The notes under the pieces are model-generated. The model saw only the letters and a list, made by a program, of their open reading frames with translations, searched no databases and was not told the DNA's origin. From JAPOXR01 sp965221935 (lineage in GTDB: Bacteria; Pseudomonadota; Alphaproteobacteria; Rhodobacterales; Rhodobacteraceae): a stretch of 64,000 nt of DNA. Below are positions 47,515 to 56,520 of this stretch, piece by piece. The stretch covers positions 17,143-81,142 of the forward strand of contig CBDCSZ010000065.1 in the NCBI GenBank assembly GCA_965221935.1. The letters are read 5' to 3'. A program made the translations under genes and the position numbers. The first letter of the stretch is position 1; each line of letters starts with the position of its first letter.

Positions 47515-47788
47515 CGAACGATGAACAGGATGTGGCAATCGACAGCGTGGTCCGCGGGGACCGGGATCTCATCAGGGAAATCGGCTGCCGCGACACAATT
47601 CTCTTCCGAGCCTCGGAGAACCTCAGCCAGGCGCGCGCCGCAACAGATATGGCCTGCGGCGAAGACCGTGGGTTATCCGCCGCCGGGCTTGCGTATCCGC
47701 CTGTCGGGGATTTGCCGCCGCGCATTGAGCGTCTGAGGACGGCCGGCGCGAGGCTGGCCGAAAAACTTGATGTTGGACGGAGTGGGAA

Positions 47789-47965
47789 ATGGCCATTGAG
47801 CGTCCGACAGTGCGGGTCATGCCGAACCGCTACCAGCCCACAAAAGCCGAAGTCGAGGAAGTGTTTCAGCCGCCGCGCAAGGCAGACGGTTCAGCCTACA
47901 CCGTCAATAAGGCGGTGCGGACACTGATGCGCCCTGTCAATGTCGTCGAAGACCCGGAAGCGTAA
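47789..47965 (+). CDS. small conserved hypothetical protein (58 aa)
   Basis: The reading frame MAIERPTVRVMPNRYQPTKA continues with EVEEVFQPPRKADGSAYTVN and ends PVNVVEDPEA. A GGAGTGGG element precedes the ATG. The PxxYQPxKAEvEE start and the VNVVEDP end recur in a decayed copy at 55956-56084 of this window, so this is a real small-protein family, here intact. Function is unknown; both copies lie beside mobile or defence-type remnants. Confidence 0.6.
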   Translation: MAIERPTVRVMPNRYQPTKAEVEEVFQPPRKADGSAYTVNKAVRTLMRPVNVVEDPEA

Positions 47966-48249
47966 CGCTGAGTGGCACGTACATATGTGATCCGTTATTC
48001 ATTGGCCGCCGACGGCAGCGTTTCCAATCCGGACTGCGGCTGATTGAACTTCACCGCCATTTATGGCGGGCGCGGTCCGGCGGTCGGAATTTGCCTTGGC
48101 GCTGCGCCCAAAATGTCCAGACGCAGCTTGACACATGACGGAGGCCAAACGATTGAGACCCGCCGTCCCGGGCGAAAAACTTCGGCTCAACCCCGCCGGG
48201 GCGCGGAAGAGAGCGGATTTTGCGGCAGCTTCAGGCAAGGAGGAACGAT

Positions 48250-48846
48250 ATGAGCGCAGTGCAGACTATACCCGCCCGCCGCGGCAAGGCGGCGCGCCTC
48301 AACACGGGGCAGCGCCTTAGAATTATCAACACGCATGGCGAACAAGTGGTTGATTTTTGGGCGTTTCGCGATGACGATATCACTGAATACATGGCAATGG
48401 ACGCCACCCGCGCATTCAATCTCAGGATGCGGCCCGAAGTTGGCGATCAGTTGATGACCAATAGGCGGCGGCCTATCCTTGTCCTGGAAGAAGACACGTC
48501 ATCGGGCGTGCATGACACGCTGATGGCCGCCTGCGACCGGTGGCGTTACGGGCTTCTCGGCCATGAAGGGTATCATGACAACTGCGCCGACAACCTGACT
48601 GCCGCCCTTAGCGAACTCGGACTGCAGGAAACCCACACCCCGCCGCCTTTGAATCTGTTCATGAACATTCCCTGGGATCTGCAGGGCGGCCTGAGTTTCG
48701 ATCCGCCGGACAACAAGCCCGGAGACTATGTGGTTCTGCGGGCGGTGATGGACTGTGTGGTCGCCATGTCGGCATGCCCTCAGGATATTCTCCCCATAAA
48801 CGGCGTCGCCAATCAGCCCACCGAAGCGCACTTTGAAGTCATTTGA
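48250..48846 (+). CDS. DUF1989 protein (urea carboxylase-associated family)
   Basis: About 198 aa. The domain spans the whole protein: VPARRGKAA-like start (TIPARRGKAARLNTGQRLRI), GEQVVDFWAF, SSGVHDTLMAACDRWRY, HDNCADNL and a terminal PINGVANQPTEAHFEV. Members are linked to urea carboxylase/allophanate systems and aminomethyl-transfer-like folds, but the reaction is not established. Start at the ATG at 48250, with AAGGAGG seven bases upstream, rather than the earlier in-frame ATG at 48220. No urea gene partner is visible. Confidence 0.88.
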   Translation: MSAVQTIPARRGKAARLNTGQRLRIINTHGEQVVDFWAFRDDDITEYMAMDATRAFNLRMRPEVGDQLMTNRRRPILVLEEDTSSGVHDTLMAACDRWRYGLLGHEGYHDNCADNLTAALSELGLQETHTPPPLNLFMNIPWDLQGGLSFDPPDNKPGDYVVLRAVMDCVVAMSACPQDILPINGVANQPTEAHFEVI

Positions 48847-49140
48847 CACTTGACTGGAGGCACGCGGTCAGGAGCGCCGACCGGACCGACAACAGGCTGA
48901 ATTCCGTCATTGCGGCGAGTTTCCGCATGCCTGCAGGCATGGTGACGCGCCCGCGGCGCGCGCAGCGGCGGGCCTTGCCGCACGCGCCGGACCGCCCCGG
49001 CGGACGGGAGAACTTATGCACAGGAATTCACAACCCGCCGTGACTATGGCTGCGCAGAATTTCCCTTGAACGACTCACTGTCACTCCGTTGCAAAACGGC
49101 CTGAAGCCGGGCGGTGTCCGCCTGCGCTGCGGGCGCATCC
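48847..49140. other. intergenic, upstream of the pilS-dot cluster
   Basis: About 290 bp without a supported gene. It probably contains the promoter of the pilS-dot operon, but no clear -35/-10 pair was identified. A strongly GC-rich inverted patch (GCCCGCGGCGCGCGCAGCGG) lies at about 48950-48970. Confidence 0.4.
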
Positions 49141-49746
49141 ATGGAGAGCAGTTTGAATTTTCTCAATAATCCCACCGGGCGCGGCCCGGAGCCGGCAGAT
49201 GCCGGCGAACGCGGCGCCACCCTTATCGAAGCCGTCCTGTTCACCGTTGTCGCCCTTGGCCTGATCACCGGCGGCGTGGTTTTGTACGAGCAGGCATCGA
49301 ATTCTTCCCGCAACAATGATGTCATCCGCATGATCGCGTCGCTGCAGTCGCAGGTGCGGGCGCTGCATCAGTCACAATCCGATTTCGGGACCGCCGACAT
49401 GGCGGATCTGCTGATCGCATCGAATGCGGTGCCATCGTCTCTGCAGACCGATACCGATAGTGACGGAGACAATGACGCCATCGTCAGCCCGCTCGGCGGA
49501 GACGTCACTGTGACCGGCGCCACCGAAAACTTCACCATCGAAGTGGAAGATGTCCCTGTCGGCATTTGCTCGCGCATTCTCGCATTCGACGCCGCTGGAA
49601 ACGGCACAATCGGAACAGGCATCGTTTCGGTCACCGATGGCACGGCCACCGACACCGACGGCATGACATCCGACCAAGCGGCCACGTTCTGCACCACGAA
49701 CGACACCGCCGGCGAAGTCGACCTGACCTGGACTTTCAGCCGCTGA
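49141..49746 (+). CDS. pilS: PilS-type type IV prepilin
   Basis: About 201 aa. The prepilin leader ends ERG before ATLIEAVLFTVVALGLITGG: cleavage after Gly25 gives Ala at +1 and Glu at +5 of the mature protein, followed by the hydrophobic helix (about 31-50). The rest resembles the PilS/thin-pilus major pilin globular domain. Asp-rich TDTDSDGDNDA near residue 102 and TDTDGMTSD near 175 could be metal-binding loops. Cys about 142 and Cys about 184 may form a disulphide. Start at ATG 49141; an upstream in-frame GTG at 49114 is less likely. It leads the dot/icm-like cluster. Confidence 0.82.
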   Translation: MESSLNFLNNPTGRGPEPADAGERGATLIEAVLFTVVALGLITGGVVLYEQASNSSRNNDVIRMIASLQSQVRALHQSQSDFGTADMADLLIASNAVPSSLQTDTDSDGDNDAIVSPLGGDVTVTGATENFTIEVEDVPVGICSRILAFDAAGNGTIGTGIVSVTDGTATDTDGMTSDQAATFCTTNDTAGEVDLTWTFSR

Positions 49747-49838
49747 CCGGTTGCCGGCTCCGGTCGGCAATTGTCAAACCCTGCGCCCGGCCGCAGCGGC
49801 CGGGCGCGATTTCCATAGACAATCCCGGAGTTTGAGAA

Positions 49839-50489
49839 TTGGCACGCCGCTATGGCGAAGCGCAGTATGCCCGGCTTCGCTACGAAACTTGGATGCGCAG
49901 CCACATGCGAATGACCTACGCGGTCGTTGCGATGGCAGCCGTGACCGGCATCGCCGTGTTGGTCGCGGCGTGGGCGCTGTCGGCGAAACCCGAACCGCGT
50001 TACTTCGCCTCACGGGAAAACGGGGGCATCTTGCCGCTGGTGCCGGTTTCCACCCCGTTTCTGTCTGACGGCGAGGTGACAAACTTCGCCGTCGATGCTG
50101 TGACCCGCGCCCTGACCATGGATTTCGCCAATTGGCGAAGCGACCTGTCCGGCGCCTCGCGCTACTTTGAGCGGCCGACCGGCTGGAACAGTTTTCTCGA
50201 TGCGCTGGAGGGGTCGGGAATGCTCGCCTATATTCGTGAGCATCGCCTGGTTTCGACCGCGGTCGCCAACGGCGCGGTGATCGTGAGCGCCGGTCCCGAC
50301 GCCCGCAAACGCTACGGCTGGACGATACAGATTCCGCTGACCATCACCTACGAGTCGGCGAGCGAACTCAGCCGCGACAGTTTGGTCGCCGAAGTCGCCG
50401 TGTCGCGTCTTCCGACCTGGGAAGTTCCTGATGCCGTTGGAATCACGCGGATTGTCGTGCGCCCGGGCAGAACCGCCGAACCGTCATGA
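49839..50489 (+). CDS. dotI: DotI/IcmL-like type IVB secretion protein
   Basis: About 216 aa. A TTG start has GGAG eight bases upstream. A short cytoplasmic N terminus precedes one membrane helix (about 25-48) and a periplasmic VirB8-like domain containing NFAVDAVTRALTMDFANW and the GWTIQIPLTITYES segment characteristic of IcmL/DotI and IncI TraM. This is an inner-membrane channel component. It overlaps dotH by 4 bp. Confidence 0.85.
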   Translation: MARRYGEAQYARLRYETWMRSHMRMTYAVVAMAAVTGIAVLVAAWALSAKPEPRYFASRENGGILPLVPVSTPFLSDGEVTNFAVDAVTRALTMDFANWRSDLSGASRYFERPTGWNSFLDALEGSGMLAYIREHRLVSTAVANGAVIVSAGPDARKRYGWTIQIPLTITYESASELSRDSLVAEVAVSRLPTWEVPDAVGITRIVVRPGRTAEPS

Positions 50490-51466
50490 TCTGTCCCGCT
50501 TCCGCCATTCCTGCGCCAGTCCGGCGCATATGCGCACTCGCGCTCACAGCCGCCGTCACAGCCCTGTCTCCCAGCCCGGCATTGCCGCAGTCCGCAATGC
50601 CTGAAGCGCCGGCGCGCGGCAGCCGGGCGGATGGCCAAACGATGGAACCGGGCGACAGCACGTCGCATTCCGCGGGCGGCGCGATTTCCGATGCGCGCGA
50701 AGCCGGTTTCCAGAGCGCCCTCGAAAGCGTGTTTCCAATGACGCCGCAGATGGTGCGTGACTACCGGGATGCGTTCGACACCAATGAGGATTCAACCCTG
50801 CGCCGGCCGTTTCCCAAAATCATCGATGACGCGGCGCTGGTTTCGCTCGAGCCGGGCGAACAGCCCATCGAACTCTATGTGGCTCCCGGGCTGGCGTCAG
50901 TGGTTGGATTTCATGACGCTGCCGGCAAGCCATGGCCGATCCGGCAATTTGTCCTTGGAAACGGAACAGGATTCACCGTGGCGCAGCTCGGTGAGAATTC
51001 CAGCGCGCTGGCGGTGTCGCCGCTGGTGCGCATCGGCTGGACCAATCTTGTCGTCGCCCTCGCCGGCGAAGAAACACCGGTTGTCCTCAAGATCCTCACG
51101 GACGGTGAACGGGCGCATTTCCGGCGCAGCATTCAGATCATGAAATTCGGGCCGGCCTCGGACGGTGAATCCGGCCGGCCGGCCGACACCCTGCCACAGC
51201 CGGGCGACAAGCAGATGATCGCCGCATTGACCGGCGTTGGACTGCCGGAAACAGCGGTTCGGGTGCCGGTGGCCGGCGTTGACGCGCGGGCATGGAAAGT
51301 CGGACAAAACATTCTTGTCCGCAGCAAAGACACTCTGTTGTCGCCGGGCTGGACAGCATCGCTGGCCGGACCGGGCGGGATCCGCGCCTACCGGCTCAAC
51401 GCGGTTTCCACGCTTTTGTTTTCCGTCAACGGAAAAATCGTCCGAGCTGTCGTGGAACTGCCCTGA
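50486..51466 (+). CDS. dotH: DotH/IcmK-like type IVB secretion protein
   Basis: About 326 aa. Signal peptide (ICALALTAAVTALSPSPALP), then family motifs FPMTPQMVRDYRDAFD (about 82), SLEPGEQPIELYVAPGLAS (about 118), FHDAAGKPWPIRQFVLGNGT (about 141) and VLKILTDGERAHFRRSIQI. These match IcmK/DotH and IncI TraN, a component of the outer-membrane core complex. The ATG overlaps the dotI end, and its own stop overlaps the next small ORF (ATGA). Confidence 0.88.
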   Translation: MICPASAIPAPVRRICALALTAAVTALSPSPALPQSAMPEAPARGSRADGQTMEPGDSTSHSAGGAISDAREAGFQSALESVFPMTPQMVRDYRDAFDTNEDSTLRRPFPKIIDDAALVSLEPGEQPIELYVAPGLASVVGFHDAAGKPWPIRQFVLGNGTGFTVAQLGENSSALAVSPLVRIGWTNLVVALAGEETPVVLKILTDGERAHFRRSIQIMKFGPASDGESGRPADTLPQPGDKQMIAALTGVGLPETAVRVPVAGVDARAWKVGQNILVRSKDTLLSPGWTASLAGPGGIRAYRLNAVSTLLFSVNGKIVRAVVELP

Positions 51467-51588
51467 TGAACCGCAATGAAGCAGAAACCGCCGCTGCCGG
51501 ACAGATTCAGCGCTGCCCGGCGGATCTGTGCGGATGCCGCGCGGCGCGCTTCTCCGCGCCGCCTTCCGCTGAAGTGACTGCAAAATGA
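51466..51588 (+). CDS. 40-aa ORF linking dotH and dotG
   Basis: MNRNEAETAAAGQIQRCPAD continues LCGCRAARFSAPPSAEVTAK. It starts on the dotH stop (TGATGA arrangement) and ends with ATGA on the dotG start, so it bridges the two genes with coupled overlaps and no gap. No signal peptide or domain is recognised; it has three cysteines in a CPADLCGC cluster. Its position suggests a real small subunit or a translational coupler. Confidence 0.5.
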   Translation: MNRNEAETAAAGQIQRCPADLCGCRAARFSAPPSAEVTAK

Positions 51589-52991
51589 TCGGCCGCCTGC
51601 TCTCACTCCTGGCCAGCCAGCGGCGGAAGAAAGCGGCCGAGCAATGGTCAGCCGAACCTCTGCCGGGATCCAGAACAGAGGGGAAAGAGGGATCGTCAGC
51701 ATCCAATTCCGGCGCGGCCGGATGGCTCAGGAGCAGAATGTTCCTCGGCGAACTGAGATACGCCGCGACCCTCGGACCATTCAGGACGGCTGCGGCGCTG
51801 GTTGTTGCCTGCGGACTGCTCGGAGCCTTGGGCTTTTTCGCGCTGGCGCCGCCGAAAGCTGATCCGTCCCGGCTCGCGCGGGTGCCCAACATTGACTCGA
51901 CGCCGGGAGGACAGCGTCAAAGGGTGTCACCGAGCTATCGGGAAACCCTGCGGACGGCAAATGTCAGCCAGGCCGATGAAGCTGACCGAACCGGCGCGTC
52001 CTTTGTTTCCATTCCCGAAGGATTGCCCGAACAGACCCGTCGCCCCCGACCCGCATCGCAGCCTGGCGCTGCACAGGACACCCACTCGCCCGATCACGGG
52101 CGCGGCGACCCGGATTTTCAAGCCGCGCAGCGCATTGCCCGGGTTGCCGGCCGGTCAGCGGCAAACGGCGATGAATCTCGGTTTTCGCGCCACACCGAAC
52201 ACATTCCCGTTTCGGCGGCGGCGGCCGTTCCGGCGTCATATGCGGAGCCCCGAGAGAATCCGTTCCACTCCGCAATCCTGCGGCAAATGAATGCGATTGC
52301 GCGCGGTATGGAAGTGCCGGAACCGGTCAGCGTCGAGCTCATTGCCGATGCCCGCGGCCAGGACATGGCGTGGGCGCCGCAGCCTGCGGACAATTCGGAA
52401 GCCGCTCAGCCGGGATCGGCTGCGCCGGCGGCAATCGCTGTCGGAACAATCTTTGAGGCAGTGACGGTCTCGGAGGTCGATTCCGATGTGCCTGCCCCGG
52501 TCGCGGTCCGCGTGCGTTCCGGACCTGCCACGGGATCAATTTTGATCGGCGGCTTTCAGACCAACAGCCTGGCCAGCGGGTTTGTCATCGAATTCGGCAG
52601 GCTGGTGACGCCATCGGGCTCGGAGACCGCAGTGCGCGCCGTTGCTGTGGATCCTCTCTCACGGGCGTTCACTGTGGCGAGCGAGATTGAGACGCGGCCG
52701 GTCCAGCGTTACGGGCCGATGCTGATCTCATCGTTTGTGTCGGGATTTGCCGCCAATGCCACCCGTCCTGCCATGACGCTGCTTTCCGGCGCGAACAGCA
52801 TCATTGCGGCCAGCGAAAAACCCGGTCTTGGGGAAAACTTTGCCGCCGGCGCGGGCCAAGCGGCGGCGCAGGCATCGGCGGACTTGGCTGCAAATGCGCC
52901 CAAGACTGCCCGGATCCGCCTTTATGCAGGAGAACCGGTCGGCGTCATGTTTCTCGCACCCGTACAGCTTCCCGAACCACAGCAGGAATAG
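51585..52991 (+). CDS. dotG: DotG/IcmE-like type IVB secretion protein
   Basis: About 468 aa. Cytoplasmic N terminus, one membrane helix (about 64-86, AAALVVACGLLGALGFFALA), a Pro/Ala-rich linker, then a VirB10/TrbI-like C-terminal domain (about 270-465). Key segments are VGTIFEAVTVSEVDSDVPAP, FVIEFGRLVTPSG and the closing IRLYAGEPVGVMFLAPVQLP. It spans the envelope and forms the core channel with DotH. It is shorter than Legionella DotG, which carries extensive pentapeptide repeats not present here; it is closer in size to IncI TraO. Confidence 0.87.
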   Translation: MIGRLLSLLASQRRKKAAEQWSAEPLPGSRTEGKEGSSASNSGAAGWLRSRMFLGELRYAATLGPFRTAAALVVACGLLGALGFFALAPPKADPSRLARVPNIDSTPGGQRQRVSPSYRETLRTANVSQADEADRTGASFVSIPEGLPEQTRRPRPASQPGAAQDTHSPDHGRGDPDFQAAQRIARVAGRSAANGDESRFSRHTEHIPVSAAAAVPASYAEPRENPFHSAILRQMNAIARGMEVPEPVSVELIADARGQDMAWAPQPADNSEAAQPGSAAPAAIAVGTIFEAVTVSEVDSDVPAPVAVRVRSGPATGSILIGGFQTNSLASGFVIEFGRLVTPSGSETAVRAVAVDPLSRAFTVASEIETRPVQRYGPMLISSFVSGFAANATRPAMTLLSGANSIIAASEKPGLGENFAAGAGQAAAQASADLAANAPKTARIRLYAGEPVGVMFLAPVQLPEPQQE

Positions 52992-52994
52992 GTC

Positions 52995-54797
52995 ATGGCA
53001 AAACAACGATCGGAATTGCCGACAAGCGGCGCGTCTCCAGGCGGCGACGGAACCGCGCCGGGCTTTGACCGCCAGCCTGACGCGCCATTCGAGATTTCCG
53101 CTGACAAACTCACCGCGGAAGAATTGCGCGAGCTGGTCGAATTCGACACCGGCGCGGCGCCGGGAGACCAAGAGCCCGGCGGGTTTGACACGGATGCGCC
53201 GAACGGCGGGGCTGGAATTCCTGAGCCCGATCTTGACACAGGCAGCGTCTCCGCTTCCGAATTGACGGGCCAACAGGATCCAGCGCACGGTCAAACCGCC
53301 GCCGCTGCGCCCGGCGGCTCCCCGGGCCGCCTCACTTCCCTCAGAATACTGCCGGATCGCGGACATTCGGAAGAAGCGGAGGACTTCAGACCCACAATGC
53401 CGGCCGGCCTGGAAGCCGAATTCGAACCCAACGGCGGCGCTGTCCCGAACGCAGCTTCACCGCAGCCCGCGAACCCGGCGCCTCATCGCCAACCGGCGAA
53501 CGCAGATGGCGGCGCCGCATCCGCGCCCGGGCAATCCGCCCAACCGGGCCTGCACGGATGTCATGCAGGCGATGAGCTGCATCCAGACCCGTCCATTCGA
53601 AAACAAGGCAGCAAAGAATCGCCGGCGCGGAAAGTGCCCCGGTCAGGCGTCATGAAACCGGTTGTGAAAGGTTTGCGTTTCGCTGCCGTTCTGTTGCTGG
53701 CGTCTGGATTCGGAGCTGCCGGATATCTCGCCGGCAATCCGGGAATTGATCTCGCTGTCCTGACCGGCATGACTGAACTTCCGGAAACAACACCGTTTCC
53801 CGATCGGTCCAGCGCATCTACTTCCATGCCTGCAGCTTTGGAGAATGCGGCCGTTGCGGCGCAGGATGACCGCTCGGTTTCAAAGAGCCTCAATTCCCTT
53901 GCAGACCTGGCGAGCCTGCCCAATCTTCCGGCGCAAGTGGCAGTCTCCCCGAGGTCAGCTCCCAATGATCCCGATCCAATCGTCATCGCGTTCTGGCCGG
54001 CGGACGGGGCATCTCGCTTCACGGAAATCAAATCCGGTGACGTACAAATGTGGGACTTGTTCTTTCAGACCGCCGCACGGCCCGTGACGCGTCTGGCTGC
54101 TCCGGCTGCCGAAATCTCTGCGCAAGAGGCCGCTCAAGGAACCGCCAGCGTCCAAACGGCCGCTTTCTCTCCCGCCATTGCAACCGGCAATCCTGACCAT
54201 AGCAGGGCCGGCACAGCCGGGGGCTTTACCGGAATTGCCTATATGCCGGCGAAGCAGGGAAAGCTCATGGAACAACAGGCCGCCCGCAGGTCTGTGACTG
54301 AAAGCGATGCAGCTTCGCCGGTTTCTGTTTCCGGAGTGCCCTCGCGGCATTCGGACGCGCTCAATGGGGACCGCCTGGCTGCCGAGGCGACCGCCGGCCG
54401 GTCAATTATCGATGCGGCGGCATTGCTGGAGTTCGGCCGGCGGCTTGATGCGATTGAAGCCCGTCTGCGAGCCATGCAGAAGCCGCAGGATTATCCGAAA
54501 TTGAAGTTTGCCCTGACGCTGCCGCAGAACACCCGGCTTCAGCGGCCTTCATTCAAGCGGCAAAACGCACCCGTAAATGGCGGCGCCCATTCTTCGTTGG
54601 CGTTTCCTTCCGCCGAGGCGGGAGGCGCCTCGGCGTTTTCATTGGTCGCCGGCACGCTTTGCGCGGAATGCACTGCGCTCCGGGATGCCGAAATCGGCGA
54701 TCGCGTTCCAAGGTTCGGGTTTGTGACGGACATTGTCAGCTATGCCGAGGGCGGACGCATTCTCGTGATGGAAAACGGTTCGGTTTACTTTAACTGA
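52995..54797 (+). CDS. DotF/IcmG- or TraP-like type IVB secretion protein
   Basis: About 600 aa. Long acidic, Gly/Pro/Ala-rich cytoplasmic region (1-215), a single membrane helix at about 225-245 (LRFAAVLLLASGFGAAGYLAG), a periplasmic linker, a coiled-coil-like LLEFGRRLDAIEARLRAM (about 477-495), and a conserved-looking C-terminal domain (about 545-600) with CAECTALRDAEIGDRVPRFG and a YAEGGRILVMENG ending. Topology and place after dotG match IcmG/DotF and IncI TraP. It is roughly twice the Legionella length, so the call rests on context. Confidence 0.6.
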   Translation: MAKQRSELPTSGASPGGDGTAPGFDRQPDAPFEISADKLTAEELRELVEFDTGAAPGDQEPGGFDTDAPNGGAGIPEPDLDTGSVSASELTGQQDPAHGQTAAAAPGGSPGRLTSLRILPDRGHSEEAEDFRPTMPAGLEAEFEPNGGAVPNAASPQPANPAPHRQPANADGGAASAPGQSAQPGLHGCHAGDELHPDPSIRKQGSKESPARKVPRSGVMKPVVKGLRFAAVLLLASGFGAAGYLAGNPGIDLAVLTGMTELPETTPFPDRSSASTSMPAALENAAVAAQDDRSVSKSLNSLADLASLPNLPAQVAVSPRSAPNDPDPIVIAFWPADGASRFTEIKSGDVQMWDLFFQTAARPVTRLAAPAAEISAQEAAQGTASVQTAAFSPAIATGNPDHSRAGTAGGFTGIAYMPAKQGKLMEQQAARRSVTESDAASPVSVSGVPSRHSDALNGDRLAAEATAGRSIIDAAALLEFGRRLDAIEARLRAMQKPQDYPKLKFALTLPQNTRLQRPSFKRQNAPVNGGAHSSLAFPSAEAGGASAFSLVAGTLCAECTALRDAEIGDRVPRFGFVTDIVSYAEGGRILVMENGSVYFN

Positions 54798-54813
54798 CCA
54801 AGGCAGGCGCGCT

Positions 54814-55344
54814 TTGGGAGATTCGCTCTCGGTCATAACTCAGCTGGCCTCCCATGTGCCGCGGTTTGAGGGGCTGTTGCGTGCCATTGTGTTTTTGATT
54901 GGCGCAACCCTTGTCATTCAATCGCTGCGTCTGGCCGTGCGGCGCGCAGAATTCGGGCCTCAGGCCGCATCCTGGTCAAAAACCGTTGCGGGATTTTTCG
55001 CAGGTGCTGCGCTGCTCGCCTTTCCCCACACCGTGTCGGCGCTCGTCGGGACATTGTTCGGCGCGAATGACCTGCACAGCGCGTCGTCCATATTTTCTTA
55101 CGGCGGCGGCATGCTGCAGCCGCTTGCCGGGTCGCAAAAGGCCGTTGAGGCGATCGTGCTGATCATACAGCTGATTGGATTCATCGCCATCGCGCGCGGG
55201 CTCCTGTTTTTGAATTCCGCTGCGTCTGCTGGCGGCCCCAGGACCTTCGGCCCGGGTTTCACGTTTGTGATCGCCGGCGCTCTCGCTGTCAATTTCCCGG
55301 CTTTCTTTGGCATCATGACGGAATTGTTTGTTCCGTCCGGTTGA
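54814..55344 (+). CDS. DotE/IcmC- or TraQ-like membrane protein
   Basis: About 176 aa with four helices (about 24-42, 57-80, 110-132, 145-165). The family-like motif GNLSxSLxxVxxLI is not visible, but size, topology and the paired small DotE/DotP-type location downstream of DotF fit IcmC/IcmV and TraQ. The start reads TTG at 54814 (MGDSLSVITQLASH). After its stop at 55344 the secretion cluster ends abruptly: no DotO/IcmB or DotA follows. Confidence 0.68.
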   Translation: MGDSLSVITQLASHVPRFEGLLRAIVFLIGATLVIQSLRLAVRRAEFGPQAASWSKTVAGFFAGAALLAFPHTVSALVGTLFGANDLHSASSIFSYGGGMLQPLAGSQKAVEAIVLIIQLIGFIAIARGLLFLNSAASAGGPRTFGPGFTFVIAGALAVNFPAFFGIMTELFVPSG

Positions 55345-55955
55345 AACGGGGACTCCGCAGGGCTTCTCCCCTTGCGTTTGGCGCCTGTGAAGCGGCCAAA
55401 CAATCTCCATTTTCTTCAGCGTAAGGCCATCAATGCGGAGGACTGTGACGGCAGCGGCCTGACACAGCCTGGCATTCCGTTTTGAGGCGGTGCGGGCAGT
55501 GCGAATTCACTCCCAAAGCACCGTTGGTGAATTGAGCGGGCGCAGGTCTGCGGTCTGGCGCAAATGAGAATCGGTTTGGCGCTCTTGCAACAGCGTTTCC
55601 TTGCCGAGTTGCCCGTCGATGTGACGTCCCTCGCCCCACACCGTCGTGGGTTCAGCGCGCGCCCGCGTCGATTCCAGCGCCACCTCCGGACGGACTTTCC
55701 GGTCGCAGAGCACTCATACGGTCTGCATGTTGTCGGGGAGCGCGCGCTCGAACAGGATGCCTGCGCCGTCGACCGGGTTACAACCGGCGTTTTTGGGTGG
55801 TGTGCCGATCTTCACCGGCGAGAAGGCTTCGTTCGGGCCGATTATGGCCCGGACCGCGGATTGACGAATTCGATGCCGAAGCCTTCAATGCCCCTGACAT
55901 TGCGCGCCGCCGCCGCCATACCGCGGGATCGGGCAATCGCTGCAAAGTTTGATCG
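55345..55955. other. decayed stretch after the dot cluster
   Basis: No supportable gene. On the minus strand a broken frame (about 55880 down to 55510) reads AIIGPNEAFSPVKIGTPP, GAGILFERALPDNMQTV, a stop, then CDRKVRPEVALESTRARAEP. This looks protein-like but belongs to no family I recognise, so it may be a remnant. Confidence 0.35.
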
Positions 55956-56084
55956 AAACCGCACGGCTATCAACCGAGAAAAGCCGAACTGGAGGAACCG
56001 ATCGCGATCCGCTGGGCAGAAAGGACTATGCCGTCGACGGTGGAGCTTGCCCCATCGAGGATCGTCGAAAACCCCGACCCGTAG
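55956..56084 (+). pseudogene. decayed second copy of the 58-aa small-protein family
   Basis: Reads SKPHGYQPRKAELEEPIAIR, then WAERTMPSTVELAPSRIVEN and PDP before a TAG at 56082-56084. It matches the YQPxKAEvEE start and the VEDP-type end of the protein at 47789-47965. A TGA precedes it in the same frame, so the start is lost. Confidence 0.5.
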
Positions 56085-56520
56085 GGGGTCTGACCGAGTC
56101 CGCGCCTTGGCCGATATAACTGAGTGGTTCCCGTGCGAATATTCTGGTGCGCCGCTTCGCAGCGGCGGCATTTGGCCTCGGTGCCGGAATTGGGAATTAT
56201 GCCAATTGTCTCATTGCTCATGGGCCGACTGGCATGAACGCCAGCAAGAGTTGCCGCTCTCATTGGGATCATTCGCTACAATCCCAGTTCCGAAGCCGTT
56301 ATGCTGCAGTTTGCGCTTGTCTGAAACAGCGGAAACGCAACTGCTTTGAAACTGGAATATCTTCAACCCGAGTGCACTGTACGCGGCACCGCGCGGCGGA
56401 AACCATTACGGTCGTTGAGATGAAGTGGCATGGAGCTGCCGCATTGACCCTGTTCTACAGCACGGCATCCGGAAAGGTCGCTGAGGAAATCCTTTTCCGC
56501 GACGGGAAGCGCGACTGGAA

